Positions 17,423 to 25,135 of a DNA stretch of 54,331 nt are shown here, one piece after another (position 1 is the stretch's first letter; each line of letters opens with the position of its first letter). The position numbers and the translations under genes were made by a program. The notes below the pieces were generated by a model, which ran no database searches, had not been told where the DNA came from, and saw only the letters and a program-made list of their open reading frames with translations. The DNA comes from Levilactobacillus hammesii DSM 16381 (GTDB lineage Bacteria; Bacillota; Bacilli; Lactobacillales; Lactobacillaceae), in NCBI RefSeq assembly GCF_001434395.1, contig NZ_AZFS01000064.1:1-54331 (forward strand), in the 5' to 3' direction.

Positions 17423-17543
17423 GAGTGTGAGTGAGGGCGGTTAGCCCCTGAGCATTAACGTCAATAAGTGCCCGCTCGGTGGAACCGAGCCGGTGCTTAT
17501 TGACGTTAAGCGCAGGGGCCTGCCTAGTCTCACCCGCTTCGGT
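17423..17543 (+). repeat. Intergenic palindromic repeat, family A, copy 2 (long hairpin)
   Basis: Nested arms: GAGTGtGAG ... GTCTCAC outside, GCCCCTGAGC/GCGCAGGGGC next, then a central stem 17455-17468/17496-17509 (TTAACGTCAATAAG with its complement) extended by CGGT-type pairs around a GGAA loop. The flanks match the reverse complement of 51239-51349, but the central stem is unrelated. Confidence 0.75.
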
Positions 17544-17639
17544 CATGTGAAAATGAAAAATGTTCCAGAGAAAGATCTTAAAGACGTGCCAATCCGGTCA
17601 GGTAAAGTTTGTGTATGGAAACGGTACAGGTTTGATATG

Positions 17640-17860
17640 AACGCTCGGAATACCTCAATTCTCTGTTAAACTGATCTAGACGAAGTCGTCTAGGTCGCTG
17701 GGACTGCCGCAGGACGGCGTGGGGAGTTCCAAATTTACGAGCTGATGTGCGACCATCATCTGTGACGAAAAGCGCCGAGTATGCTTAAATTGAAGATAAC
17801 TGGCAACTAGCCAGCGCGTTTGATGGCGGAACTGGCGCAATCTTCAAAAATTGGCTGAAA
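17640..17860 (+). other. Structured untranslated leader before the GT8 gene
   Basis: Contains GATCTAGACGA/TCGTCTAGGTC (around 17673-17698), GCCG/CGGC just after, and a closing TTGAAGAT/ATCTTCAA pair (~17790-17846) that encloses CTGGC/GCCAG. The last helix ends ~20 bases before the GTG start, which has almost no ribosome site. No known riboswitch class was recognised. Confidence 0.35.
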
Positions 17861-17864
17861 GTCG

Positions 17865-18728
17865 GTGAATGATTTGACTGATGAAATTAACGTCCTGGTC
17901 ACGTTGAATGCGGGGTATTTACCACCGCTAAAAGTGATGCTTTACTCGCTTCATGCGAACAATCCACAGGAACGGATTCACTTGTGGCTATTGCACGCTT
18001 CACTCACACCCACAGAGGTATCAGGGGTGGCCCAGTTGGCGTCAGTCTTTAACTGGCAATTTACGGATCAGCGCGTGGCCGCCGACTTTGCGGCGGGGGT
18101 ACCCCTGATCAAGCGGTATCCTAAGGAAATGTATTTCCGGCTACTCAGTGGTGAAATTTTACCGAGAGATGTCAAACGGGTCATTTACCTAGATCCCGAT
18201 TTGCTGGTGATTAACGCGCTTCGTCCGCTATGGGAGATAGACTTAAAGGGTCACATGTTGGCCGCTGCCGTCCATCGTGGTGTAACGAAGATGGTTGATG
18301 GTCTCAATATGATTCGGTTAGGGACAAAGACCAGCTACTTTAATTCGGGCGTCTTGGTCATTGATCTCGATCAAGCACGCACCAAGATTAAGTTGAACGA
18401 TATTACGGCGGCGATTGAAAAGTATCGCAGTGAATTGATCTTGCCAGATCAGGATGTTTTAAACTTCCTGTACGGTGCCGATATTTTAGAAATTCCCGAG
18501 GAAGTTTGGAATTACGATACGCGGAAATACTTTACGTATCAGACGCGGAGCTTAAATCAGCATGAGATTCACTGGGTGATGGCGAATACCGTGATTTTGC
18601 ACTATTGTGGCACGCCCAAGCCCTGGGACCCAAGCAGTGATAGCAAGTTCACAGGAATATTTTTGAATTATCAACAGCAACTACAGCGTCTGTTGACTGA
18701 GTTGGCAGCGCCGAAAGTGGTTGATTGA
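17865..18728 (+). CDS. Family 8 glycosyltransferase
   Basis: 287 residues, GTG start with no strong ribosome site. Typical GT8 (LgtC/GatA-like) features: NVLVTLNAGYLPPLKVML at the N-terminus, YLDPDLLV containing the metal-binding DxD, SYFNSGVLVIDL, PDQDVLN and the C-terminal HYCGTPKPW. Retaining transfer of glucose or galactose from a nucleotide sugar to a cell-wall polymer or surface protein is the usual role. Single gene; the neighbouring secreted repeat protein is a possible but unproven acceptor. Confidence 0.88.
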   Translation: MNDLTDEINVLVTLNAGYLPPLKVMLYSLHANNPQERIHLWLLHASLTPTEVSGVAQLASVFNWQFTDQRVAADFAAGVPLIKRYPKEMYFRLLSGEILPRDVKRVIYLDPDLLVINALRPLWEIDLKGHMLAAAVHRGVTKMVDGLNMIRLGTKTSYFNSGVLVIDLDQARTKIKLNDITAAIEKYRSELILPDQDVLNFLYGADILEIPEEVWNYDTRKYFTYQTRSLNQHEIHWVMANTVILHYCGTPKPWDPSSDSKFTGIFLNYQQQLQRLLTELAAPKVVD

Positions 18729-18790
18729 GACTAAAAGTTATTGGGTGCACGCACTTTTTAGTGTGGCCGTCAGCAATTACTGCACAACAA

Positions 18791-18830
18791 TGAACCGCCT
18801 TCCCGGTATGCTTGTCGAGAAGGCGGTTCA
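18791..18830. terminator. Bidirectional terminator
   Basis: Perfect 12-bp stem TGAACCGCCTTC/GAAGGCGGTTCA between the convergent GT8 and antitoxin-like genes. Confidence 0.7.
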
Positions 18831-18868
18831 TTTCATGAGATGAGTGGCATAGGGGCCGGGTGTTACGA

Positions 18869-19072
18869 TTAAGCCATTAAGAACGGGACATTACGACCGA
18901 TTGAGGCCTTGATCACGGCCTGAGCGGTATCTAAGTCGGCCTGACTAATCAGGACCACGTCAGCATCGTCAGTAGACGAATGTAGCCTGATGGGCCGGTG
19001 TTGCGTGGCGACCTGGTGCATGAGTTGGTTGAGATCGGTTTGCGTGGTTTTGTCGTTATTTTGATTTTTCAT
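18869..19072 (-). CDS. Phd/YefM-like antitoxin-type small protein, orphan
   Basis: 67 residues, GGAGGC ribosome site seven bases before ATG. The segment IRLHSSTDDADVVLISQADLDTAQ resembles the Phd/YefM antitoxin core (..AVVMSLEDYNSL..). No toxin frame follows: the next element is the terminator at 18791-18830. It may be a solitary regulator, an antitoxin for a distant toxin, or a remnant. Confidence 0.5.
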   Translation of the reverse strand: MKNQNNDKTTQTDLNQLMHQVATQHRPIRLHSSTDDADVVLISQADLDTAQAVIKASIGRNVPFLMA

Positions 19073-19508
19073 AAGAGGTGCCTCCTGATAGTTAAGTTGT
19101 CGTTTTCGTTTGTATAGCGTAAGTGGTGCCGGACGACGAAAGTTACCGCCTGCCCTTAGTGTAGAGAATACGCGCTTTTTAGTGGTGATTCACTAGGGGT
19201 TTCCTGAGCTTTATCTGATAAACTCTCAGATAGCTGTGGGCGCCAGACGGGGAACGAGCGTCAATTATTAGAGAATAGTTAATAGTAAAAGTAAGTGTGT
19301 TATTGAAAATGTTTACATAATTCAGCACTTTTGCCATTCTGGTTATTTCCTTTGCCTAATAATGGGATTATTATGGCTTTATGATAATGTAAATAAGCTG
19401 GCCCGCGTGTTGTTCCATTAGCGGGCCTATTGTCGAATTGAAATGTAAACGGGCCCGACGCGTGAGTCGTTGGGTGCATCACGCAAACTTAAAGAAGAGG
19501 GTTTATTA
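19073..19508. other. Divergent intergenic region with GC-rich hairpin
   Basis: 436 bases between the antitoxin-like and diguanylate cyclase genes. A perfect GGCCCGC/GCGGGCC hairpin at 19400-19427 and a further GCGTGA/TCACGC hairpin around 19459-19484 lie in the cyclase leader. No c-di-GMP riboswitch core was found. Confidence 0.4.
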
Positions 19509-20639
19509 ATGACGTGGTCTCATTGGCAGGTGCCACCATTTACCACCAGTGTATTCTTTGTCCTGGGCGTACTCACGCTTTATTGGGTGACCTATAATTG
19601 GATTATTTCTTGGACGCACACGCACCGAATCAACGTTTCTGACAATGTCATTAACACCTGGTATGGCTTGCTCTATATGGTGGTCTTTGTTTTTAGCATG
19701 CAGTCGTTGATTGTCGGGCAGAGTGACGCCTGGCAGTTTATGAATTTTGAATTGATTGCCATTACATTCTGTGCCTATTTCCTAGAAATCCGGGTGCCGT
19801 ACGTCCTCCTGGTTCCCATCATGTTGGTCTACATGGTCTTTGATGGCTCACTGGGGTACTGGCAGTCGTGGGCCCATGCCGTGACACTATTTGCGTTCTT
19901 TGTCGTGTTAAACATCGGTCATACCACCTTTCAGAAATTCAAGCATGCCTTCGTGCCGTACTTGTTGACAACAGTAGTTTTTGGGGGCTTGCTCTGGTTC
20001 TGGATGATGTTGAAGTTTAACTTCTCCTGGACGACGTTGTGGCAGGAATGGCTATATCTGGTCATCTTTGAAACGTTGCTTTATATTTATGTGTCGATGT
20101 TGTCACACGACACGGCGCTCAAACTACGACTGGCCAAGTTTGCCAGTCACGATGCGTTGACGAAGACGGGAAATTTTGCGGCTTATACGGAAGATATTGA
20201 ATATTTATTTAAGCACTATGGTCAAACGGGTCGGGCGTTATCCATGATGATGTTTGACATCGATCACTTCAAGCACATCAACGACACCTATGGTCATGCG
20301 ATTGGGGATGAAGTCCTCAGGGAGGTTTCAGCGACCGTACAGACGGTGCTGACCGCCAATGACCCGCGGGTGAAGTTCTATCGGACGGGTGGCGAGGAGT
20401 TCAATATTCTCTTTCCCGGATACGATGTTGATGCCACCAAAACCATCGTCGATCAGATTTTCACGGCGATTAATCACCTGGAGGTTCAGTCGGATGAGGG
20501 TGTGATCAAGTTGTCGGTTTCCGTGGGGGTTTCCGCAATTACCACGGATGATAAGGCCCCGATGGACTTTTACAATCGGGTTGACCGGAACCTATATCAT
20601 TCCAAACGGCACGGGCGGATGCAGATTACCATCGCCTGA
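19509..20639 (+). CDS. Membrane diguanylate cyclase (GGDEF)
   Basis: 376 residues from ATG 19509 (AGAGGG upstream; a longer frame from 19470 lacks a ribosome site). About six N-terminal membrane segments (to ~residue 200) form an integral sensor, followed by a GGDEF domain: FASHDALTKTGN, MFDIDHFKHINDTYGHAIGDEVL and the active-site GGEEF at 294-298. It makes c-di-GMP from two GTP. The RxxD inhibitory site five residues before GGEEF is absent (DPRV there), so product inhibition at that site is not expected. No EAL or PilZ gene is in this window. Confidence 0.92.
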   Translation: MTWSHWQVPPFTTSVFFVLGVLTLYWVTYNWIISWTHTHRINVSDNVINTWYGLLYMVVFVFSMQSLIVGQSDAWQFMNFELIAITFCAYFLEIRVPYVLLVPIMLVYMVFDGSLGYWQSWAHAVTLFAFFVVLNIGHTTFQKFKHAFVPYLLTTVVFGGLLWFWMMLKFNFSWTTLWQEWLYLVIFETLLYIYVSMLSHDTALKLRLAKFASHDALTKTGNFAAYTEDIEYLFKHYGQTGRALSMMMFDIDHFKHINDTYGHAIGDEVLREVSATVQTVLTANDPRVKFYRTGGEEFNILFPGYDVDATKTIVDQIFTAINHLEVQSDEGVIKLSVSVGVSAITTDDKAPMDFYNRVDRNLYHSKRHGRMQITIA

Positions 20640-20691
20640 TTATTGCTAAACTTATAGAAACAACTTCCCCAGATTTTTAGGTGGGGGAATC

Positions 20692-20936
20692 CTGACAAAT
20701 TCTCAGAAAAAGTTTATTTGAAGCTACTTTTAGTTGTGGCCCTTCAGCAGCATAATGGGGTCATGGTTAATCAAGCCGGGTACTTCCCGACACCGGCCTG
20801 GTTGAACCACTCTTGAACTTGATGGCATGTTCTAACTCCCTTACTCTGCAAGAAGTTACTGTCTGTGAATGGCTGATTCTGCCGATGGAATCAGCCATTT
20901 TTTTGCGGTCTAGCGTTGATTCTGAGAATTTGTCAG
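20692..20936. mobile_element. MITE-like element with 17-bp terminal inverted repeats
   Basis: CTGACAAATTCTCAGAA at 20692-20708 is repeated perfectly inverted at 20920-20936. The trinucleotide ATC directly flanks both ends, consistent with a 3-bp target duplication. No transposase frame fits inside the 245 bp. Internal hairpins: TGGTTAATCAAGCCGG with its near complement (20764-20818) and a terminator AATGGCTGATTC/GAATCAGCCATT plus T7 (~20868-20904), so it could also encode a small RNA. Confidence 0.45.
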
Positions 20937-21033
20937 ATCATTCTCTTATTGACCTCGTATATAAAATGCCGGGAGTTCAGTATGCTGTAGGTATTAAATC
21001 GCGGGCTAACCGCTGTGGAAACGGGTGAGGAGA

Positions 21034-21096
21034 ATGATGGTAATTCAACTGGGCATTCTACTAGTCTCAGGGTTGATTAGTCTTCTGGCAAAGTAA
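21034..21096 (+). CDS. 20-residue hydrophobic peptide
   Basis: MMVIQLGILLVSGLISLLAK, one membrane-spanning helix ending in Lys, with GGTGAGGAG immediately upstream (best spaced for the second ATG, 21037). The -10-like TATAAA lies at 20960-20965. It resembles Ibs/Fst-type I toxins in size and character only; no antisense partner was proved. Confidence 0.4.
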   Translation: MMVIQLGILLVSGLISLLAK

Positions 21097-21185
21097 CACT
21101 AGCTTGTGGGCAGAGGCGTTCATTGCCAAACCATCAGGCGTATTCAGTGGAAAATGGCTGAATCATTTGATAACTATTCATAAGA

Positions 21186-21221
21186 AAAGCGCCACACCGA
21201 AAATTTTCGGTGTGGCGCTTT
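21186..21221. terminator. Bidirectional terminator, perfect 36-bp palindrome
   Basis: AAAGCGCCACACCGAAAA immediately followed by its exact complement; terminates the leftward Rrf2 gene and possibly rightward transcription of the small peptide. Confidence 0.85.
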
Positions 21222-21237
21222 AAAGTTAGCTCTTCTT

Positions 21238-21669
21238 CTATTCTGCGGCTAAGCGTTGCATTAAGGTGACGTCGTTTAGCAGGTCTTGGAGGGTGATTTT
21301 AGCCATCTTAGCCTCCGCTGCTGCTTGAATTTCATCGTAGTAGTGGCCGAGAACCTTGGGCACGGTCTTGCCGATAGGACACTTCTGAGACGTATGTGCG
21401 TCCACGTTCAGCAGGGGCGCCTGCCCAGGCAGGGTTGCGTAGATATCCCGTAGCGTAATGGCTGCGGGTTCCCGTGCCAGGGCCAGTTGGGTTGGCCCGT
21501 GAGTCGGCGCGAGGAGGTGACTACGTTTTAAGTTAGCCATGATCTTCCGAATGAGACTGGGGGATGTTTCTAAACTACTAGCCATTTCCTGACTGGTAAT
21601 CTTCTTGCCTTTAAAGTACGCAATGTAGACTAAGACGTGAATGGTATCACTGAATTGGGTGTTCGCCAT
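21238..21669 (-). CDS. Rrf2-family transcriptional regulator
   Basis: 143 residues. Winged helix at the N-terminus (FSDTIHVLVYIAYFKGKKITSQEMASSLETSPSLIRKIMANLKRSHLL) followed by the linker and dimer helix of the Rrf2/BadM family (ALAREPAAITLRDIYATL). Only one cysteine (KCPIG) is present instead of the three of IscR/NsrR, so it is unlikely to carry a Fe-S cluster; redox or ligand sensing as in YwnA/Saro-type members is more likely. It is divergent from an NADP-oxidoreductase gene, its probable target. Confidence 0.88.
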   Translation of the reverse strand: MANTQFSDTIHVLVYIAYFKGKKITSQEMASSLETSPSLIRKIMANLKRSHLLAPTHGPTQLALAREPAAITLRDIYATLPGQAPLLNVDAHTSQKCPIGKTVPKVLGHYYDEIQAAAEAKMAKITLQDLLNDVTLMQRLAAE

Positions 21670-21731
21670 CCGGGGCCGCCTCCTTTTTTAATTCTGTATG
21701 TTATTTTATAACAGTTTTCGTAAAAAGTCAG

Positions 21732-21760
21732 CTAAAAGTTACTGGAATCTAAAAGTAATT
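21732..21760. promoter_or_regulatory. Direct repeats, possible Rrf2 operator
   Basis: CTAAAAGTTACT (21732-21743) and CTAAAAGTAATT (21749-21760), 17 bp apart, between the two divergent genes and upstream of the -35 at 21781. Confidence 0.4.
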
Positions 21761-21780
21761 TCTTCCGGAAATACAAATAG

Positions 21781-21809
21781 TTGACTTTCGGATAAAATGC
21801 GGTTATGAT
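21781..21809 (+). promoter_or_regulatory. Promoter of the NADP-oxidoreductase gene
   Basis: TTGACT, 17 bp, TATGAT; start site about 45 bases before ATG 21859. Confidence 0.7.
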
Positions 21810-21858
21810 ACAAACTGTACTTAAAAATAATACAAAAATTAATCAGGGGGTTTGCATT

Positions 21859-22431
21859 ATGGCAGCAATTACAATTTTTGGTAAAGGTAACATGGGTCAA
21901 GCAATCGGTGACGTCTTCACGCAAGGCGGTAACCAAGTCAGCTACATTGATTCCAAGGACCCAGTTGAAAATCTGGGAGAGATTGTGGTGTTGGCCGTTC
22001 CTTACAACGCCGCTCTGAGCATTGCTAAGGCTAACCAAGCCGCTTTAGCAGGCAAGGTCGTTGTGGATATTACGAACCCACTGAACTTTGAAACTTGGGA
22101 CGAATTGGTCGTTCCCGCTGACAGTTCAGCAGCTGCCCAGATTGCCGCTGCTTTACCTGACTCAAAGGTGCTGAAGGCCTTTAACACCACCTTCGCCGCA
22201 ACTTTGCAGAGCCGTAAGGTGGGCGATCAACAGACGACCGTCATGGCTGCTGGTGATGACGCAGCTGCCAAGCAAGACTTGGCTGCGGCATTGACCAACA
22301 GTGGCGTTGCCTTCGTCGATGCAGGTTCCTTGAAGCGGGCCCGTGAACTGGAAAGCTTTGGTTTCTTACAAATGACCTTAGCTGCCGGCGAAAAGATTGG
22401 CTGGACCGGTGGCTTTGCGGTCGAAAAGTAG
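21859..22431 (+). CDS. NADPH-dependent F420 reductase-like oxidoreductase
   Basis: 190 residues from ATG 21859 (CAGGGGG upstream). Rossmann dinucleotide loop at the N-terminus (ITIFGKGNMGQAI), EIVVLAVPYNAAL, VVDITNPLNFETWDELV and VLKAFNTTFAATLQ are hallmarks of the F420-dependent NADP oxidoreductase / NADP_oxidored family (PF03807). Lactobacilli have no F420, so the electron partner is probably a flavin or another small substrate. Control by the divergent Rrf2 protein is likely from the layout. Confidence 0.85.
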   Translation: MAAITIFGKGNMGQAIGDVFTQGGNQVSYIDSKDPVENLGEIVVLAVPYNAALSIAKANQAALAGKVVVDITNPLNFETWDELVVPADSSAAAQIAAALPDSKVLKAFNTTFAATLQSRKVGDQQTTVMAAGDDAAAKQDLAAALTNSGVAFVDAGSLKRARELESFGFLQMTLAAGEKIGWTGGFAVEK

Positions 22432-22488
22432 CGTTAAATAAACGTGCTAAAGAGTAACTGGGTCAGTGTTAAAATGTGATATTTGGGG

Positions 22489-22529
22489 AATAGTCTTAGG
22501 AATCGCTTGCGATTTCTGAGGCTATTTTT
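22489..22529 (+). terminator. Terminator of the oxidoreductase gene
   Basis: 18-bp stem AATAGTCTTAGGAATCGC/GCGATTTCTGAGGCTATT with G-U pairs, followed by T residues. Confidence 0.8.
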
Positions 22530-22540
22530 GATTGGGCCGC

Positions 22541-22573
22541 AAAAAAGCCAAGTTCGCGGACGGCGAGCTTGGC
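22541..22573 (-). terminator. Terminator of the alcohol dehydrogenase gene
   Basis: Stem GCCAAGTTCGC/GCGAGCTTGGC (one G-U) with AAAAAA to its left, i.e. a T6 run on the minus strand. Confidence 0.8.
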
Positions 22574-22599
22574 CTAATGGGTTATTTAAATGGGAAAAG

Positions 22600-23640
22600 T
22601 TAACCGATGACAACCAGTGACTTGATGGCTTTCCGGTCGGTCATGGCTTGGTAAGCATTGTCGATGTCATCCAACGTGAATTGTTGGTTGAAGACCTTGC
22701 CGGGGTGAATGTCGCCATCCAGCACGGCCTTTAATAAGACTTGCTTATCGTAGGTAGTGACGGAAGCGGGACCACCGGCAATGATGGTGTTGGTGTAGAA
22801 GGACGTGGTCATGTCCATCTTAGGTTCGTGAGGCAGACCAACCCGGCCCACGATAGCACCTGGACGGGCAACCTTCATGGCCGTGTCGTTGGACAATTCA
22901 GTCCCAACACATTCCAAGACAGCATCGGCACCGGCATCATTAGTCAGGGCCTTAACCTTGGCAACGGCTTCGTCCCCACGTTCAGAAACGATGTCCGTCG
23001 CGCCAAATTCGAGGGCTAACTTTTGCCGGTCGGCGTGACGGCTCATCGCAATGATCCGCTTAGCACCACGCATCTGAGCGGCAATCACACCACAGAGACC
23101 CACGGCACCGTCACCGACAACGACGACCGTATCGCCAGTCTTGACGTTGGCGACACGAGCGGCGTGGTAACCCGTTGCCATGACGTCAGCCAGACTCAGG
23201 AGGGAGTTCAGCATGGCATCGCTGTAATCTTCGGGTTGGCCAGGAATCTTGACCAAGGCCCATTCCCCGTGTTGGAAACGAATGTATTCGGACTGCACAC
23301 CGTTACTGAAGTTATCAGTATGGTTCTGGCAAACACCGTCGAAGCCGGCACGACAAGCGGCACAGTGGCCACAGCCGTGAGTGAATGGAGCAATGACAAA
23401 GTCACCGGGCTTAACCGTGGTGATGTCAGACCCGACTTCTTCCACAATCCCGATGGCTTCGTGACCGGAATTTTCGGAGTGAGCAGCCTTGTCTTCTAAC
23501 CCGCGGTAGGCCCACAGGTCGGACCCACAGACACAGGTCCGTACGACGTGAATGATAACATCGTCGCTGGCTTGAATCGTGGGTTTTTGAATATCTTCAA
23601 CTTCAACTTTTCCAGGTTTCATAAAAATAGTAGATTTCAT
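22600..23640 (-). CDS. Zinc-dependent alcohol dehydrogenase (MDR family)
   Basis: 346 residues, cytoplasmic. Catalytic zinc ligands Cys38 (CVCGSD), His60-Glu61 (SGHEAIG); structural zinc Cys90, 93, 96, 104; Rossmann motif VVVGDGAVGL. This pattern is of the medium-chain dehydrogenases related to threonine dehydrogenase and Zn-type alcohol dehydrogenases; substrate is not determinable. Single gene with its own terminator, divergent from the AbrB-DUF998 gene. Confidence 0.9.
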   Translation of the reverse strand: MKSTIFMKPGKVEVEDIQKPTIQASDDVIIHVVRTCVCGSDLWAYRGLEDKAAHSENSGHEAIGIVEEVGSDITTVKPGDFVIAPFTHGCGHCAACRAGFDGVCQNHTDNFSNGVQSEYIRFQHGEWALVKIPGQPEDYSDAMLNSLLSLADVMATGYHAARVANVKTGDTVVVVGDGAVGLCGVIAAQMRGAKRIIAMSRHADRQKLALEFGATDIVSERGDEAVAKVKALTNDAGADAVLECVGTELSNDTAMKVARPGAIVGRVGLPHEPKMDMTTSFYTNTIIAGGPASVTTYDKQVLLKAVLDGDIHPGKVFNQQFTLDDIDNAYQAMTDRKAIKSLVVIG

Positions 23641-23924
23641 GTTTGGCCTCCTAGGCTTTGATACTGAAAATTTTAAGCGTTTACAGAGTGCATGTAAAGA
23701 ATCATGACTTCAACCAGGGGACGCACAAGGCGCCCCCGCAGATCAGTGTAAGCCAGCGGGACAGGCTTGTCTAATACTTATGGACTATTGTTGGCGATGC
23801 CTGTTGGTTATAGCTGAGGAACGTTTTTTAGAGAGAAGAGCGGTGACCAGCGATAAACCTCATTAATTTCCCGCTAGATTTGCTATAATTAACGAGAATG
23901 GTTTACGGAACGGTGGAGGGAAAC

Positions 23925-25088
23925 ATGAAAAATAAGGACTTTAATTTAAAGATCCCGGCGGACATCAGTGAGCAGTTAAAGCTCGATGATGGCACGCCGG
24001 TTAAACTCGTGGTCAAGCGCGACCGCCTAGTCGTGGAATTTGCCGAATCACGGCGGCGGATCTTTCAGAATCGTATCATGTGGTGGCCAGTCATTGCCGC
24101 CTTTGTGGTCAGCATTGGGTATTACCTCTTTTGCCGGTGGCAGGGGGTCCGTCATCTCAAACTGTCGGGGGATGAGTCGCTAGCGACGGGACTGATTGTG
24201 ACCGGCGTGGTGATGGGGACCCTGTTGTTTGCGATCTTTTTTATTCGCGATCGTAATAATCCCCAAAATCACTTCACCAAGAATATCTACTGGCGAAACT
24301 TTCCCGTGATTGTGCTGTCCTTTGCCCTGATCCTGGCCTTGGTACTGGTAGGGAGTATGTGGCTACTGGGGATGCTGTTTAACGGGGCCAGCTTTGATCG
24401 GATTACGGCCAGCATCATTATCTTTGTCTTTGGAGTCTTCGTGAATCTGGCCATGATTTACTTTGCACAGGCGGTGGATGCCGGGGTTTTATCAACTGTG
24501 CTTACCTTGGTGATTATCAGCGGGGTTGTGATCTCGATGGCCGTGAACAATGAGCGCTACTGGTGGCAACACAACCTGAGCTTCTTGGGGACGCGTAACG
24601 CCTCTAGTGGCTGGCAATTCAACGCGACGCTGATCTTCTCGGCGCTGCTGATGATCGCCTTGATTGACTACCTGTTCGTCAGCCTGCAGGAATATTACCC
24701 GGGGTCACGGCGGTTGATTGTGCTCCGCATTCTCTTGACGCTGACGGCCATTAATCTGGGGCTAGTGGGGGTCTTTCCGAACAACATCTCGTCGCATCTG
24801 CTCCACGACCAGGTCGCCAGCTTCTTGATTTATTGCGTGCTCGCACTGATTGTGGGCGTGCGCTGGTTGCTGCCACAGATCACGCAGGAATTCTTGTATC
24901 TCTCGTATGGGGTCGGGGTGGCCCTGATCGTTGCCGAAGTCCTCTTCCGGGGGATCGGTTACTTTTCCCTGACGGCCTTTGAAATGGTGGCCTTCGTGAT
25001 GGCCTTCGGGTGGCTCCTGCTCCTGTTGGATCGGATTGAGTCACTGATCAACGTGGGGACCGAGAGTATCATTTCACTAGAAGAATAA
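23925..25088 (+). CDS. AbrB-like N-terminal domain fused to a DUF998-type membrane protein
   Basis: 387 residues from ATG 23925 (GGAGGG upstream; a longer frame from 23898 is not preferred). Residues ~3-42 (DFNLKIPADISEQLKLDDGTPVKLVVKRDRLVVE) read as a SpoVT/AbrB swapped-hairpin domain, the DNA-binding fold of AbrB and MazE. It is followed directly by about ten membrane helices; NISSHLLHDQVASFLIY fits the DUF998 family. This would be a membrane-tethered AbrB-fold protein. Whether it binds DNA or only uses the fold for oligomerisation is unknown. Confidence 0.75.
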   Translation: MKNKDFNLKIPADISEQLKLDDGTPVKLVVKRDRLVVEFAESRRRIFQNRIMWWPVIAAFVVSIGYYLFCRWQGVRHLKLSGDESLATGLIVTGVVMGTLLFAIFFIRDRNNPQNHFTKNIYWRNFPVIVLSFALILALVLVGSMWLLGMLFNGASFDRITASIIIFVFGVFVNLAMIYFAQAVDAGVLSTVLTLVIISGVVISMAVNNERYWWQHNLSFLGTRNASSGWQFNATLIFSALLMIALIDYLFVSLQEYYPGSRRLIVLRILLTLTAINLGLVGVFPNNISSHLLHDQVASFLIYCVLALIVGVRWLLPQITQEFLYLSYGVGVALIVAEVLFRGIGYFSLTAFEMVAFVMAFGWLLLLLDRIESLINVGTESIISLEE

Positions 25089-25097
25089 ACGAATTTG

Positions 25098-25127
25098 AAG
25101 TCGATGCCGAAACGGGATCGGCTTTTT
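25098..25127 (+). terminator. Terminator of the AbrB-DUF998 gene
   Basis: AAGTCGAT/ATCGGCTT stem with a GC-rich interior, then TTTTT. Confidence 0.65.
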
Positions 25128-25135
25128 GAGTCGGG

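Noticed and set aside
18869-19072. Complete toxin-antitoxin pair at the Phd-like gene
   Set aside because: Only the antitoxin-like frame is found; a terminator follows at once and no toxin frame is adjacent.
19380-19508. c-di-GMP riboswitch upstream of the diguanylate cyclase
   Set aside because: GC-rich hairpins are present but the conserved GEMM tetraloop and receptor sequence are not seen.
20700-20910. 6S RNA or other housekeeping RNA gene
   Set aside because: No central bubble or conserved promoter-mimic sequence could be recognised; perfect terminal repeats with ATC flanks fit a MITE better.
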